A stretch of DNA of 64,000 nucleotides from Kribbella caucasensis (lineage in GTDB: Bacteria > Actinomycetota > Actinomycetes > Propionibacteriales > Kribbellaceae): contig NZ_SNWQ01000013.1 in assembly GCF_004361855.1 (NCBI RefSeq), positions 124,001 through 188,000 on the forward strand, given 5' to 3'. A model generated the notes under the pieces. That model had not been told where the DNA came from, ran no database searches, and was given only the letters and a program-made list of their open reading frames with translations. How positions within the stretch are numbered: the first letter of the stretch is position 1; each line of letters begins with the position of its first letter. Both the position numbers and the translations under genes were made by a program. Of the stretch, positions 8,854 through 17,372 are shown in pieces.

Positions 8854-10263
8854 TCAGTGGCCGAACGTGAACCAGTTGAGGTTGACGAAGTCGGCCGGCT
8901 GACCGCTGCTGAAGGTCAGGTAGACGTCGTGGACGCCGGTGACGGCCGAGATGTTGGCCGGGACCGTTCGCCAGGACTGCCAGCCGCCGGTGTTGGCGAT
9001 GGCGAAGCTGCCGATCGGGTTGCTGGTACGGCTGTCCAGTCGTACTTCGACCAGACCGCTGACGCCGCCGGCTGCTCCGGAGGCGACGCGGGCGACGAAC
9101 TGGGTGGCCGGAGTACTGCCGAAGTTGATCCCCCGGTGGAGGATCCAGTCGCCGTTGGCGAGGTGGGAGAGGTTCTGTCCGCCGCCGGTGTCGGTGGTGG
9201 TCTCGGTCGCGACGCCTGCCTGCTCACTGAAGGACTCGGCCTGCAGGGTGCTGTAGGCGTCGCTCCCTCCAGGTGGAGGGGTGGTCGGCGGGGTAGTGGA
9301 AGGCGTGGTCGGCGGGGTGCCGCCGCGAGAAGAGACGGCCACGTAGTCGACGACCATCGGGCGGTCGGGGACGGTCTCGGCGCGTGGGGTCGGGCCGTTG
9401 AGGGCGTCGGGGAACGCGCCGCCCATCGCCACGTTCAGCAGGATGAAGTAGCCGGCGTGCGAGGTCATGTTGGCCCAGGTGTCGGCGGGGAGCTGGCCCT
9501 GGCTGACGGAGTGGAACTGCTGGCCGTCGACGTACCAGCGGAACTGGTTCGGGGAGATGCTGGTGTCCCACTCGAACCGGTAGGTGTGGAACGCGGACTG
9601 GCAGGATGAGCCCGGACAGGCCCGGCTGTTCGCGAGGCCGCTGGTCTCGTTGCACGGGCCGCCTGGGTTCACGCCGCAGTGCAGGACGGCCCAGACGGAG
9701 TTGATCCCGTTGACGTTCTCCATGATGTCGAACTCACCGATACCCGGCCAGTTCCAGTAGTTGCCGCGGTACGGTCCGCCGAGTGCCCAGAACGCGGGCC
9801 AGTAGCCGAGGGCTGCGTTGCCGGTGACGTTGGGCATCTGGATCCGGCCCTCGATCGCCAGCACCCCGCCGGCCGGCGGCTTGAAGTCGCTGCGCTGCGT
9901 CTCGATCCGGGCCGAGGTCCAGTTGCCGGCGCCGTCGCGTCGCGGGGTGATCCGCAGGTTGCCGGTCCCGTCGAGGGAGAGGTTGTTCGGGCTGTTGGTG
10001 TAGTTCTGGATCTCGCCGGTACCCCAGTTCCCGGGGCCGCCGGGATACCCGTGACCGGTGTCGACGATCCAGTTGGCGCTCGACGGCAGCGAGCCATTCG
10101 GGCCGTCGAAGTCGTCGGACCAGACGGTCGTCCAGCCCGCCGGTGGCGGCGGGACACTGGCCTGCGCCGCGACGGCCAGGGAGACGGCCACCAGGACCGG
10201 CGCGACCAGCGCGGAGATCAGCAATCGGAACCGTGAAGACGCTGTGTTCGGGCGGGAACGCAT
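8854..10263 (-). CDS. Secreted GH16 beta-glucanase with C-terminal carbohydrate-binding module
   Basis: 469 residues from ATG 10263, chosen because GGAGG sits five bases upstream; a TTG four codons earlier would contain that ribosome site. A Sec signal (about 1-36, ending AAQA) leads into a GH16 domain (about 45-300) with the catalytic motif EFDIME: E177 nucleophile, D179, E182 acid/base. A Pro/Thr linker (about 308-335) connects to a CBM6-like beta-sandwich (about 340-469; LQAESFSEQ and VDVYLTF-like segments). GH16 enzymes with this layout cut beta-1,3 or mixed beta-1,3/1,4 glucans such as laminarin, lichenan or fungal wall glucan. A CebR-like operator just upstream suggests sugar-controlled expression. 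Confidence 0.92.
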   Translation of the reverse strand: MRSRPNTASSRFRLLISALVAPVLVAVSLAVAAQASVPPPPAGWTTVWSDDFDGPNGSLPSSANWIVDTGHGYPGGPGNWGTGEIQNYTNSPNNLSLDGTGNLRITPRRDGAGNWTSARIETQRSDFKPPAGGVLAIEGRIQMPNVTGNAALGYWPAFWALGGPYRGNYWNWPGIGEFDIMENVNGINSVWAVLHCGVNPGGPCNETSGLANSRACPGSSCQSAFHTYRFEWDTSISPNQFRWYVDGQQFHSVSQGQLPADTWANMTSHAGYFILLNVAMGGAFPDALNGPTPRAETVPDRPMVVDYVAVSSRGGTPPTTPSTTPPTTPPPGGSDAYSTLQAESFSEQAGVATETTTDTGGGQNLSHLANGDWILHRGINFGSTPATQFVARVASGAAGGVSGLVEVRLDSRTSNPIGSFAIANTGGWQSWRTVPANISAVTGVHDVYLTFSSGQPADFVNLNWFTFGH

Positions 10264-10294
10264 CACAACCTCCAAGCTCAGGGACGTTGCCCTA

Positions 10295-10308
10295 TGAGAG
10301 CGCTCTCA
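10295..10308 (-). promoter_or_regulatory. CebR/CelR-like LacI-family operator
   Basis: TGAGAGCGCTCTCA is a perfect 14-bp palindrome, 31 bp upstream of the glucanase ATG. It differs from the CebR box of actinomycetes (TGGGAGCGCTCCCA) only at the symmetric third and twelfth bases. A LacI-type repressor released by an oligosaccharide is the likely ligand; which one is not shown here. Confidence 0.8.
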
Positions 10309-10391
10309 CACCCAAGAGTCAACACCTCACGACAGACAGTTCTCACCGGTGTGCGGGCTGGGAGTGTCAGCGCACGGTTGCCGCCGCAGGA

Positions 10392-11603
10392 TCAGCTGAG
10401 GGCGTCGGCGGCTTCTACTTCTTCTCGGGAGATGCCGAGGAGGTAGAGGATGCTGTCGAGGTACGGAACGCTGAGGTGGGTGTCGGCGGCTTGACGGACC
10501 ACCGGTTTGGCGTTGAAGGCGATACCCAGTCCGGCGGCTGCGAGCATGTCGAGATCATTGGCCCCGTCGCCGATCGCGACCGTCTGCGAGAGCGGCGTAC
10601 GGGAGGACTCCGCGAACCGGCGCAGCGCGGTCGCCTTGCCGGCCCGGTCGACGATGTCGCCGACGACCTTGCCGGTGAGTTTGCCGTCGACGATCTCCAG
10701 TTCGTTGGCGGCCGCGTAGTCGATACCGAGGTCGGCGGCGAGCTTGTCGGTGATCTGGCTGAACCCGCCGCTGACGATCGCGAACTGGTACCCGAGTCGC
10801 TTCAACGTCCGTACCAGCGTCCGCGCGCCCGGTGCAAGCTGGATCGCCTCGTACACGTCGTCAAGGGCCGACGCGGGCAACCCCTCGAGGGTCGCGACCC
10901 GGTGCCGCAGCGACTCGGCGAACTCGAGCTCGCCCCGCATCGCCTGCTCGGTGACCTCGGCGACCTCCTCGAGCCGGCCCGCGTGCGCCGCGAGCATCTC
11001 GATCACCTCGCCCTGGATCAGGGTCGAGTCGACGTCCATCACGATCAGCCGTTTGGCCCGCCGATACAGACCACCGGACTGTACGGCGACGTCGAGCCCT
11101 TGGCGGACTCCTTCGAGCGCGAGCACCGTGCGCAACTGGTCCGTGTCGGCACCCGAGACGGCGATCTCGACCGCGGTGACGGGATAGCGCGCCATCCGGC
11201 TGATCCGGTCGATGTTGGCCCCGGTGTCGGCGATCCGACCGGCGATCGCGGCGAACCCCTTCGCGGTCAGCGGGCTGCCGATCACGGTGACCTGGGTCCG
11301 CCCCTTGCGCCGCGGTTCGTTGTCGCCGTACCCCTTCTTCACGTCGATGTCGACGTCGAGCATCTCGGCGAGACCCTTGAGCTCCTTTTTGAGCTCCTTG
11401 TGGTCGCGCGGGGCGGACAGCAGTACGCCGAGCACCAGCCGGCCCCGCAGTACGACCTGCTCGGCGTCGATCACCTCGAGCCCGCGCCCGGCGAGGATCG
11501 ACAGTACGGCGGACGTCAGGCCCGGCCGGTCGGTACCGGTCAAGGTGACCAGCAGCGTCGGGCGGTCCAGCAGTGGCGTCTCGTGCTCAGCCTGTCCAGT
11601 CAT
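10392..11603 (-). CDS. serB: Phosphoserine phosphatase with ACT domains
   Basis: 403 residues from ATG 11603; the longer frame upstream has no conserved sequence. It removes phosphate from O-phosphoserine, the last step of serine biosynthesis. The N-terminal part (about 12-175) holds two ACT-like regions (LLVTLTGTDRPGLTSAVL, then VTVIGSPLTAKGFAAIAGRI), which usually sense serine. The C-terminal HAD domain has motif I DVDST (about 190-194), SGGF (motif II) and GDGANDLDML (motif III). The domain order and size match mycobacterial SerB2. A TAGCGT ten bases before the ATG suggests a very short leader. Confidence 0.94.
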   Translation of the reverse strand: MTGQAEHETPLLDRPTLLVTLTGTDRPGLTSAVLSILAGRGLEVIDAEQVVLRGRLVLGVLLSAPRDHKELKKELKGLAEMLDVDIDVKKGYGDNEPRRKGRTQVTVIGSPLTAKGFAAIAGRIADTGANIDRISRMARYPVTAVEIAVSGADTDQLRTVLALEGVRQGLDVAVQSGGLYRRAKRLIVMDVDSTLIQGEVIEMLAAHAGRLEEVAEVTEQAMRGELEFAESLRHRVATLEGLPASALDDVYEAIQLAPGARTLVRTLKRLGYQFAIVSGGFSQITDKLAADLGIDYAAANELEIVDGKLTGKVVGDIVDRAGKATALRRFAESSRTPLSQTVAIGDGANDLDMLAAAGLGIAFNAKPVVRQAADTHLSVPYLDSILYLLGISREEVEAADALS

Positions 11604-11766
11604 CGCAGGGATGACGCTACCCAAGAACCCCCCACCCAGGCACACCAGTCCACATACCAGCGACCAGCGAGTGGTGGGCACTCCGCGTGCGGGCGTGCGA
11701 TGGGGTTGCGACGGCGGTTCGCGTGCCAGCGATCGGCGGGGTGGCGATGGCGGTTTGTGCCGGCGA

Positions 11767-12501
11767 TCAGTGCCGGGTGGGTGGGGCGCAGGCTGCGACC
11801 AGGGCGCGGCGGGCGGCTGCGGCGAGGGTCAGGAGCGTACGGCGGCGGGCGTCTGCGTCGGCGCCGGTGACTGCGGCTCCGTCGTCGTCCAGCGCTGCGT
11901 CTGCGATCGCGAGCAACCGGCGTGCGGATGCGGCCGTCTTCACGGCACGCGGGTCGTAGCCGGGAGCAAGTTCATCACCCTTGCCGGAACCGATCTTGCG
12001 GATGTCGATCAACGCGTCGGCGACCTCGGGCTTCCACTTCGCAACGTCGAGCTCCGCGAGCGACTCAGCCGCCTCGATCAGCGCGGCCCGCAGTCCGCGG
12101 TCTGCTTCGCCGAAGTCCGCCGGCAACGGACTCGTCGCGGTCAGCACGTTCCACTGCACCGCCGGCCCGACGTACGCCGGTACGAGACCGATCTCAGCCC
12201 CGGTCAGCACGACCGCCTCGCCCGCCTCCAAAGCCGACTCGTTGAACGCCGGCGGCCCGGCCAACCCGATCGGATCACCCGGAATCGGCAACGCCAGATT
12301 CGCCCCCGTCGCCCCGGCCGCCCGGATCAGATTCAACGCGACCGGCAACGTCGCCGGCGCCGGATGAGCCGCAAGCCCCGCAACGTGATGACCGACATCG
12401 TTACCGAGGATGCGATGCGCGGCGGTATCCGGATCGCATGCACCGGTCAACATCGAGTTCGCCCAAACAGTGAACCGAACCGAGGCGGCAGTCGTCAGCA
12501 C
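11767..12501 (-). CDS. Conserved actinobacterial hypothetical protein
   Basis: 244 residues from GTG 12501. The reading frame continues upstream, but that part encodes only Gly/Trp/Arg-rich low-complexity sequence, so it was excluded. The protein is soluble, alanine rich and mostly helical in appearance (SARRLLAIADAALDDDGAA, RRTLLTLAAAARRALVAAC). A conserved-looking block IPGDPIGLAGPPAFNESALE lies near the first third, followed by VVLTGAEIGLVPAYVGPAVQ. No catalytic motif is recognised. It follows an isolated ABC ATPase that is divergently transcribed and precedes serB on the same strand. Function unknown. Confidence 0.7.
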   Translation of the reverse strand: MLTTAASVRFTVWANSMLTGACDPDTAAHRILGNDVGHHVAGLAAHPAPATLPVALNLIRAAGATGANLALPIPGDPIGLAGPPAFNESALEAGEAVVLTGAEIGLVPAYVGPAVQWNVLTATSPLPADFGEADRGLRAALIEAAESLAELDVAKWKPEVADALIDIRKIGSGKGDELAPGYDPRAVKTAASARRLLAIADAALDDDGAAVTGADADARRRTLLTLAAAARRALVAACAPPTRH

Positions 12502-12687
12502 GCCCGCCAGTCTCCCACCCACCCCCACCCAACCTTCCCCCACCCAGCCCCGCCTGCCCACCCCCGCACAACCGTCCTCCACCCAGCCCGCCTGCCCGTC
12601 CCACCCCGCGCCCGTGCGCCCAGGCCCCGCTAGCCAGCCGTTCCACCCCCAGGGCGACCCCGTCGGTGGCGATTGGCCGTGTTGTCC

Positions 12688-12788
12688 GTACCGATCGACA
12701 TGAGGTAGTGCCCCGCTCGGCAGCCGTCCACGCCTGGAGCCCACCAACTGGACGCCCCAAAGGCCGACTACCTCATGTCAATCGGTAC
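12688..12788. repeat. Inverted repeat with 22-bp arms, possible structured RNA or MITE-like relic
   Basis: The left arm (12688-12709, beginning GTACCGATCGACATG and ending AGGTAGT) and right arm (12767-12788) are complementary at 21 of 22 positions. They enclose 57 bp. Inside is a smaller stem, CGTCCA at 12725-12730 with TGGACG at 12749-12754. There is no T-run after either arm, so it is not a simple terminator. Confidence 0.7.
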
Positions 12789-12860
12789 CAGCCCGCCCCG
12801 ACCGAGAGAACCGGCGTGGGGACCGTGACCAAGATGGCGGGACCTCGGACAGGTGGTGTT

Positions 12861-12894
12861 GGTGTTCACGGTCCCGCGATGGTGTTCAAGGTCC
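12861..12894 (+). repeat. Dispersed intergenic repeat, copy 1
   Basis: A 34-bp sequence made of two 14-bp units, GGTGTTCACGGTCC and GGTGTTCAAGGTCC, starting 20 bp apart. It recurs in the opposite orientation at 63389-63422 with two differences. Confidence 0.8.
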
Positions 12895-12970
12895 AGTAGG
12901 GAGACGCGAGGGGAGGGGGGAGCGGGAAGGGGAGCGGCAGGGTCGTGGTGTGGGCGCGGGAGCGACAGAT

Positions 12971-12976
12971 TAGGTT
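12971..12976 (+). promoter_or_regulatory. Putative -10 element of the ABC ATPase gene (leaderless)
   Basis: TAGGTT, six bases, then the ATG at 12983; no Shine-Dalgarno sequence is visible. Confidence 0.45.
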
Positions 12977-12982
12977 TGCGGT

Positions 12983-13765
12983 ATGAGTGCTGTGGTGGAG
13001 CTGGCCGGGGTCACGATCGTTCGTGGGAACTCGCGGCTGCTGGACGGTATCGACTGGACCGTCGACGAGGCCGACCGCTGGGTGGTGATCGGCCCGAACG
13101 GCGCCGGCAAGACCACCATGCTCCAGGTGATCGCGGCTCAGTTGCACCCGACCGAGGGAGTCGCCGGACTGCTCGGTGAGGTGCTCGGCGCGGTCGACGT
13201 GTTCGAGCTCCGCCCACGGATCGGTCTCACCAGTGCCGCCCTCGCCGACCGGTTGCCGCGGGGTGAGCGGGTTGCCGATGTCGTGGTCTCCGCGTCGTAC
13301 GCGGTCCTGGGCCGGTGGCGCGAGGAGTACGACGAGCTGGACCACCAGCGCGCCAAGGAACTGCTCACCGAACTCGGGATCGGCCACCTCGGCGACCGCA
13401 CCTTCGGCACCCTGTCCGAGGGCGAACGCAAACGGGTCCAGATCGCCCGTGCCCTGATGACCGACCCCGAACTGATGCTCCTCGACGAACCCGCCGCCGG
13501 CCTCGACCTGACCGGCCGCGAACACCTGGTCCGCTCACTCAGCTCGATCGCGACGGCCGAGGGCGCGCCGGCGATGGTGCTGGTCACGCATCACGTCGAG
13601 GAGATCCCGCCCGGCTTCACCCACGCGATGCTGCTCAAACAAGGCCGTGTCGTCTCGGCCGGCCCGATCGAGCAGGCCCTCACCGCCGAGACCCTGAGCG
13701 AGACCTTCGACCTGGCCCTCAGCCTCTCGCACGAAGACGGCCGGTACGCCGCCCGGGCCCTCTGA
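12983..13765 (+). CDS. Stand-alone ABC transporter ATP-binding protein
   Basis: 260 residues, one complete nucleotide-binding domain. Walker A is GPNGAGKTT (about 38-46), the signature is LSEGERKRVQ, Walker B is LMLLDEPAAGLD, and the switch histidine is in VLVTHHVEEI. No permease or binding-protein gene adjoins it; neighbours are a divergent hypothetical gene and nfeD. The sequence resembles the ModF/YcaO-adjacent type of lone ATPases more than sugar importers, but I cannot name the partner. It may energise a permease encoded elsewhere or act in a non-transport role. The gene appears leaderless. Confidence 0.88.
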   Translation: MSAVVELAGVTIVRGNSRLLDGIDWTVDEADRWVVIGPNGAGKTTMLQVIAAQLHPTEGVAGLLGEVLGAVDVFELRPRIGLTSAALADRLPRGERVADVVVSASYAVLGRWREEYDELDHQRAKELLTELGIGHLGDRTFGTLSEGERKRVQIARALMTDPELMLLDEPAAGLDLTGREHLVRSLSSIATAEGAPAMVLVTHHVEEIPPGFTHAMLLKQGRVVSAGPIEQALTAETLSETFDLALSLSHEDGRYAARAL

Positions 13766-13878
13766 CCCGCATCGGCAAACTCGCCCCGGGCAACCACCGG
13801 GTCGACGTACGGTGGAATCCGTGGGAACTGGTCCTGCGTCTGAAGGGTTGTCGGACTGCTGGAGATCCTGATCGCGGA

Positions 13879-13884
13879 TAGGCT
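13879..13884 (+). promoter_or_regulatory. Putative -10 element of the nfeD operon (leaderless)
   Basis: TAGGCT, six bases, then ATG 13891. Confidence 0.45.
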
Positions 13885-13890
13885 TGGCAA

Positions 13891-14424
13891 ATGATGGATT
13901 GGTTGCGGGACAACGTCTGGTCGGCCTGGCTCGGAATCGCCGTCGTACTGGGGCTGGCCGAGCTCGCGTCGCTGGACTTCACCCTGCTGATGCTGGCCGC
14001 CGGTGCGCTCACGGCGGCGGGTGTGGCCGCGTTCTTCCCCGGCCTGTTGTGGCTGCAGATCGTCGTCGGGCTGATCACGTCGGCGGCGATGCTGGCGGCG
14101 ATCCGGCCGTTGCTGGTGCGCAAGATCCACCACGGCGTCGAGATCAAGACGGGCTCGCAGCACGTGATCGGCCGCAGTGGTGTGGTGGTGAAGGAGATCC
14201 ACCCCGACGGTGGCGGGTCGATCAAGCTCGGTGGCGAGCTGTGGACCGCTCGGCCGTACGACGAGGTGTCGACGCTCCCACCGGGCACCCGGGTCGAGGT
14301 CATGTCGATCGACGGGGCGACGGCGGTGGTGTACCCGATCGGAGATCCGATCACGCACCAGCCAGAACTGCGCAACCCGGAGCTGGGCAAGTCGGAGCCG
14401 GATTCGGACTCCGGCGCGCAGTAG
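13891..14424 (+). CDS. NfeD-family membrane protein
   Basis: 177 residues. Three or four transmembrane helices occupy about residues 10-30, 31-50 and 52-72. A soluble OB-fold domain follows (about 80-150: VIGRSGVVVKEIHPDG, then GELWTARPYDE), and the tail is acidic. This is the short NfeD form without the serine-protease half. NfeD proteins are encoded next to stomatin/SPFH proteins and are thought to steer membrane-microdomain assembly or protease activity; the next gene is exactly such a protein. Start ATG 13891 is immediately followed by a second ATG. Confidence 0.88.
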   Translation: MMDWLRDNVWSAWLGIAVVLGLAELASLDFTLLMLAAGALTAAGVAAFFPGLLWLQIVVGLITSAAMLAAIRPLLVRKIHHGVEIKTGSQHVIGRSGVVVKEIHPDGGGSIKLGGELWTARPYDEVSTLPPGTRVEVMSIDGATAVVYPIGDPITHQPELRNPELGKSEPDSDSGAQ

Positions 14425-14541
14425 GGTCGCAGGTGAGGGTGGTTTTTGCCTTCGGCGGTATGGCTGGGGAACCGGGCCTTGGAGTGGACCGTCGATAGGA
14501 AAGACTGTCCGTCCTGAGTTCGGTTTCCAATGGAGGGTCAC

Positions 14542-15696
14542 GTGACCGCGTTCCTCATAGTGCTGGGTCTGGTCGCCTTACTGGTGATCGTCACACTGAT
14601 CAAGTCCGTCCGGGTCGTGCAGCAGCAGACCGTCGGCATCGTGGAGCGGTTCGGCAAGTTCAAGGTCGGTTTGCAGCCGGGCCTGAACCTGCTCACCCCG
14701 TTCGTCGACAAGGTCCGCTACACGATCGACATGCGCGAGCAGGTGGTCGCGTTCCCGCCGCAGGGCGTCATCACCGAGGACAACCTGATGGTGTCGATCG
14801 ACTCCGTCATCTACTTCCAGGTCAACGACCCGGTGCGCGCGACGTACGAGATCTCCAACTACATCCAGGCGATCGAGCAGCTCACCATGACCACGCTGCG
14901 AAACATCATCGGTGGCATGGATCTGGAGCAGACGCTGACCAGCCGCGAGGAGATCAACGAGAAGCTGCGCTACGTGCTGGACGAGGCGACCGGCAAGTGG
15001 GGCATCCGGGTGAACCGGGTGGAGCTCCGCTCGATCGACCCGCCGCCGTCGATCCAGGACTCGATGGAGAAGCAGATGCGCGCGGACCGGGACAAGCGCG
15101 CCGCGATCCTCACCGCCGAAGGTATGCGGCAGTCCGCCGTCCTGTCGGCCGAGGGTCAGAAGCAGTCCGCGATCCTGACCGCCCAGGGTGACAGGGAGTC
15201 CCGGATCCTGCGCGCGCAGGCCGAGCGGGAGGCCCGGATCCTGAAGGCGCAGGGTGAGGCGCAGGCCATCACCACGGTGTTCAACGCGATCCACGCGGGC
15301 AAGCCGGACCAGGGTCTGCTGGCGTACCAGTACCTGCAGATGCTGCCGTCGATCGCCCAGGGCGACTCGAACAAGTTGTGGATCATCCCGAGCGAGATCG
15401 GCAAGGCAATGGAGGGCCTCGGCAGCGCGGTCGGCCAGATCGCCGGTATCCCGCAGAAGGCCGAGGGCGACTTCCAGGCGCCTCCGCAGGACCACGCCGC
15501 CGTCGAGCTGGAGACAGTCGGCACACCGGATGCGGCCGTCGCCGAAGCGGACAACGCGGTCCAGGAGGCGATCGCCGCGGCGCAGAACGCGGCCGTCAGC
15601 TCCCGCTCCGCGCAGCAGGTCCCGCCGCCCGCCGTCACCGCTACCCCGGAGCAAAACCCGCCGGCACCATCGGCGGAGCCCCCGTTCGAGCGCTGA
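14542..15696 (+). CDS. SPFH/band 7 (stomatin/slipin-type) membrane protein
   Basis: 384 residues from GTG 14542, preceded by GGAGG at 14532-14536; the ATG 12 bases earlier overlaps that ribosome site. One N-terminal membrane helix (about 2-20) precedes the SPFH domain (about 28-185; QQQTVGIVERFGKFK, then PGLNLLTPFVDKV). A long coiled segment follows with repeated 'ILTAEG/ILRAQAERE/ILKAQG' units (about 185-240), and the tail is Ala/Pro rich and disordered. Such proteins form ring-like oligomers in membrane microdomains. With nfeD 117 bp upstream it makes the usual pair. Confidence 0.93.
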   Translation: MTAFLIVLGLVALLVIVTLIKSVRVVQQQTVGIVERFGKFKVGLQPGLNLLTPFVDKVRYTIDMREQVVAFPPQGVITEDNLMVSIDSVIYFQVNDPVRATYEISNYIQAIEQLTMTTLRNIIGGMDLEQTLTSREEINEKLRYVLDEATGKWGIRVNRVELRSIDPPPSIQDSMEKQMRADRDKRAAILTAEGMRQSAVLSAEGQKQSAILTAQGDRESRILRAQAEREARILKAQGEAQAITTVFNAIHAGKPDQGLLAYQYLQMLPSIAQGDSNKLWIIPSEIGKAMEGLGSAVGQIAGIPQKAEGDFQAPPQDHAAVELETVGTPDAAVAEADNAVQEAIAAAQNAAVSSRSAQQVPPPAVTATPEQNPPAPSAEPPFER

Positions 15697-15729
15697 CCTT
15701 GTAGCCGTCCTCGTACTACGGACCGACCG

Positions 15730-15766
15730 CGGCCCGGCTGTCTTCCTCAGGAGGACGTCCGGGCCG
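15730..15766 (+). terminator. Terminator of the nfeD-stomatin operon
   Basis: CGGCCCGG (15730-15737) pairs with CCGGGCCG (15759-15766). A second inner stem (GTCTTCCT with AGGAGGAC) extends it, and TGTTAGTT follows. Confidence 0.75.
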
Positions 15767-15847
15767 TGTTAGTTGCACGACACCTGAGCGCTCAACGAGT
15801 GGACTCGCGAGCGCCGAGGGATGTCAGGTGCGTAGAGTCTGGCAACG

Positions 15848-16594
15848 ATGACATGGTTCGAGGCGCTGTTCGTCTTACTGGCGGGGATGGGCGCGGGGAC
15901 GATCAACGCGGTGGTGGGTTCGGGCACCTTGCTGACCTTCCCCGCGTTGCTTGCCGTCGGCATCCCTCCGGTCCTCGCCAACGTGAGCAACAGCGTCGGC
16001 CTCGCGCCCGGTACGGCGGCCGGCGCCATCGGCTACCGTCGCGAGCTGGAGGGTCAGCGCGGTCGGCTGATCCGGCTTGTGCCCGCGTCGCTGGTCGGCG
16101 GTGTGGTCGGGGGAGTACTGCTGCTGACCTTGCCGGATTCGGCGTTCCACGCGGTGGTTCCGGGGCTGATCCTGCTCGGCTGTCTGCTGGTCGCATTGCA
16201 GCCGTGGCTGGGGCGGTGGATCAGCGTGCCGACGCATACCCATCGCGGTGCCTGGTGGGTGATCCCCGCGGTCTTCGCGACCGGCGTGTACGGCGGCTAT
16301 TTCGGTGCGGCGCAGGGCGTCCTGCTGATGGCGATCCTCGGCCTCGGGATGGACGCGAACCTGCAACGGATGAACGGGCTGAAGAACGTCCTCGCGACCG
16401 TGGTGAACACCGTCGCCGCCATCCTGTTCATCATCGTCGCGGACGTCGACTGGCTGGCGGCCGGGCTGATCGCGGTCGGCTCGACGATCGGCGGATTCGT
16501 CGGCGCCCGGTACGGCCGCAAGCTGCCGCCGATCGCGCTGCGCGGCCTGATCGTGGTGATCGGCATCATCGCGATCGTGACGCTGGTGTTCTGA
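15848..16594 (+). CDS. TauE/SafE-family membrane permease
   Basis: 248 residues with about eight transmembrane helices in two pseudo-repeats. The first has GMGAGTINAVVGSGTLLTFP (about 13-32), and the second GVYGGYFGAAQGVLLMAILG (about 148-167); both are signatures of the family. Members export or import sulfonates, sulfite or other sulfur and organic anions; the substrate cannot be read from the sequence. TAGAGT nine bases before the ATG suggests a near-leaderless mRNA. Its 3' end overlaps the end of the convergent TetR gene by 29 bp. Confidence 0.9.
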   Translation: MTWFEALFVLLAGMGAGTINAVVGSGTLLTFPALLAVGIPPVLANVSNSVGLAPGTAAGAIGYRRELEGQRGRLIRLVPASLVGGVVGGVLLLTLPDSAFHAVVPGLILLGCLLVALQPWLGRWISVPTHTHRGAWWVIPAVFATGVYGGYFGAAQGVLLMAILGLGMDANLQRMNGLKNVLATVVNTVAAILFIIVADVDWLAAGLIAVGSTIGGFVGARYGRKLPPIALRGLIVVIGIIAIVTLVF

Positions 16595-17252
16595 CCGCGT
16601 TCGACGACTCGAGACCCGCGAGCAGCAGGTCGAGCCCGTAGTCGAACTGCTCATCGCCGCCCGTCGTCCGGGCCAGCTCAGGCGCCAGCTCGACCACGGT
16701 GGGGAACTCGGCCGACGACAGCGACTCCATCGTCGTTCGCAGCCGTCGCCAGGCCTCCGGGTCGCGTCGTTCGGTGGCCATCTGGATCTCCCAGGACGTT
16801 GCCCCCAGCACGTAGGTGAACAGCGTCGTGTGGGTCCGCGCCGCCGTCTCCTTGTCGAACCCGGCCGACCGCAGGACACCGAGCAGGCCCTCGGCGACGC
16901 GAGCCGTCTCGTGACCACTCAGCGGGCGGCTGCCCAGTAGTTGCGCGAGGCAAGGGTGTTCGAGCAGCAGCCGGCGCAGATCCCGGCAGACCGCCCGGAC
17001 CTGGTCGGGCCACGATTCCCCCTCCGGTACGGCGGGGACGAGCGCCATCAGGTGGTTGCGGACCGCGTCGTACAGGTCGTCCTTGTTCCGGAAGTAGGTG
17101 TAGAGCGCCATCGGGCCGACTCCGAGCTCGGCGGCGACTCCACGCAGGCTGAAGGCGTCGGTGCCCTTGGTCTCCATCAGGTCCAGGGCGGCGCGCACGA
17201 TCAGCTCCGGGTTGAGCGTGTTCCGCGGCGTCCGGGTCTTCGCGCCGGCCAT
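16566..17252 (-). CDS. TetR-family transcriptional regulator
   Basis: 228 residues from ATG 17252, preceded by AGGAAGGTGG. The same frame stays open much further upstream, across the divergent gene, but that is a shadow. The N-terminal helix-turn-helix is clear (SLRGVAAELGVGPMALYTYF, about residues 39-58). The C-terminal ligand domain has no recognisable specificity. It is divergent from a quinone oxidoreductase-ohr unit, and an inverted repeat lies over the probable promoter between them, so it probably represses that unit and perhaps itself. Confidence 0.9.
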   Translation of the reverse strand: MAGAKTRTPRNTLNPELIVRAALDLMETKGTDAFSLRGVAAELGVGPMALYTYFRNKDDLYDAVRNHLMALVPAVPEGESWPDQVRAVCRDLRRLLLEHPCLAQLLGSRPLSGHETARVAEGLLGVLRSAGFDKETAARTHTTLFTYVLGATSWEIQMATERRDPEAWRRLRTTMESLSSAEFPTVVELAPELARTTGGDEQFDYGLDLLLAGLESSNAVRTPASRSR

Positions 17253-17301
17253 CTGGTCCACCTTCCTGCTGGGTCCCACATCACATCGATGATCGCTAAC
17301 G

Positions 17302-17322
17302 TACGGTGTATAGTACAGCGTA
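17302..17322. promoter_or_regulatory. Likely TetR operator overlapping a -10 element
   Basis: A 21-bp imperfect palindrome: TACGGTGTA, three bases, TACAGCGTA. Eight of nine arm positions pair. It overlaps TATAGT at 17309-17314, a good -10 for the plus-strand gene, so bound repressor would block RNA polymerase. Confidence 0.7.
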
Positions 17323-17372
17323 GAGAAGCCGATCATCCAACTGATGTAGCCGATGTGGAAAGGGAACGCAGC

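Larger units (their letters stand above)
12502..12982. other. 481-bp intergenic region with inverted and dispersed repeats
   Basis: No coding sequence is supported. It holds a pyrimidine-rich tract (12510-12660, repeated CCCACC runs), the long inverted repeat at 12688-12788, one member of the 34-bp repeat family also found near 63.4 kb, and the -10 element of the ABC ATPase gene at its right edge. Confidence 0.7.

Noticed and set aside
12853..13179. Small plus-strand frame before the ABC ATPase
   Set aside because: It is made of the dispersed repeat and low-complexity sequence and overlaps the ATPase gene in another frame.
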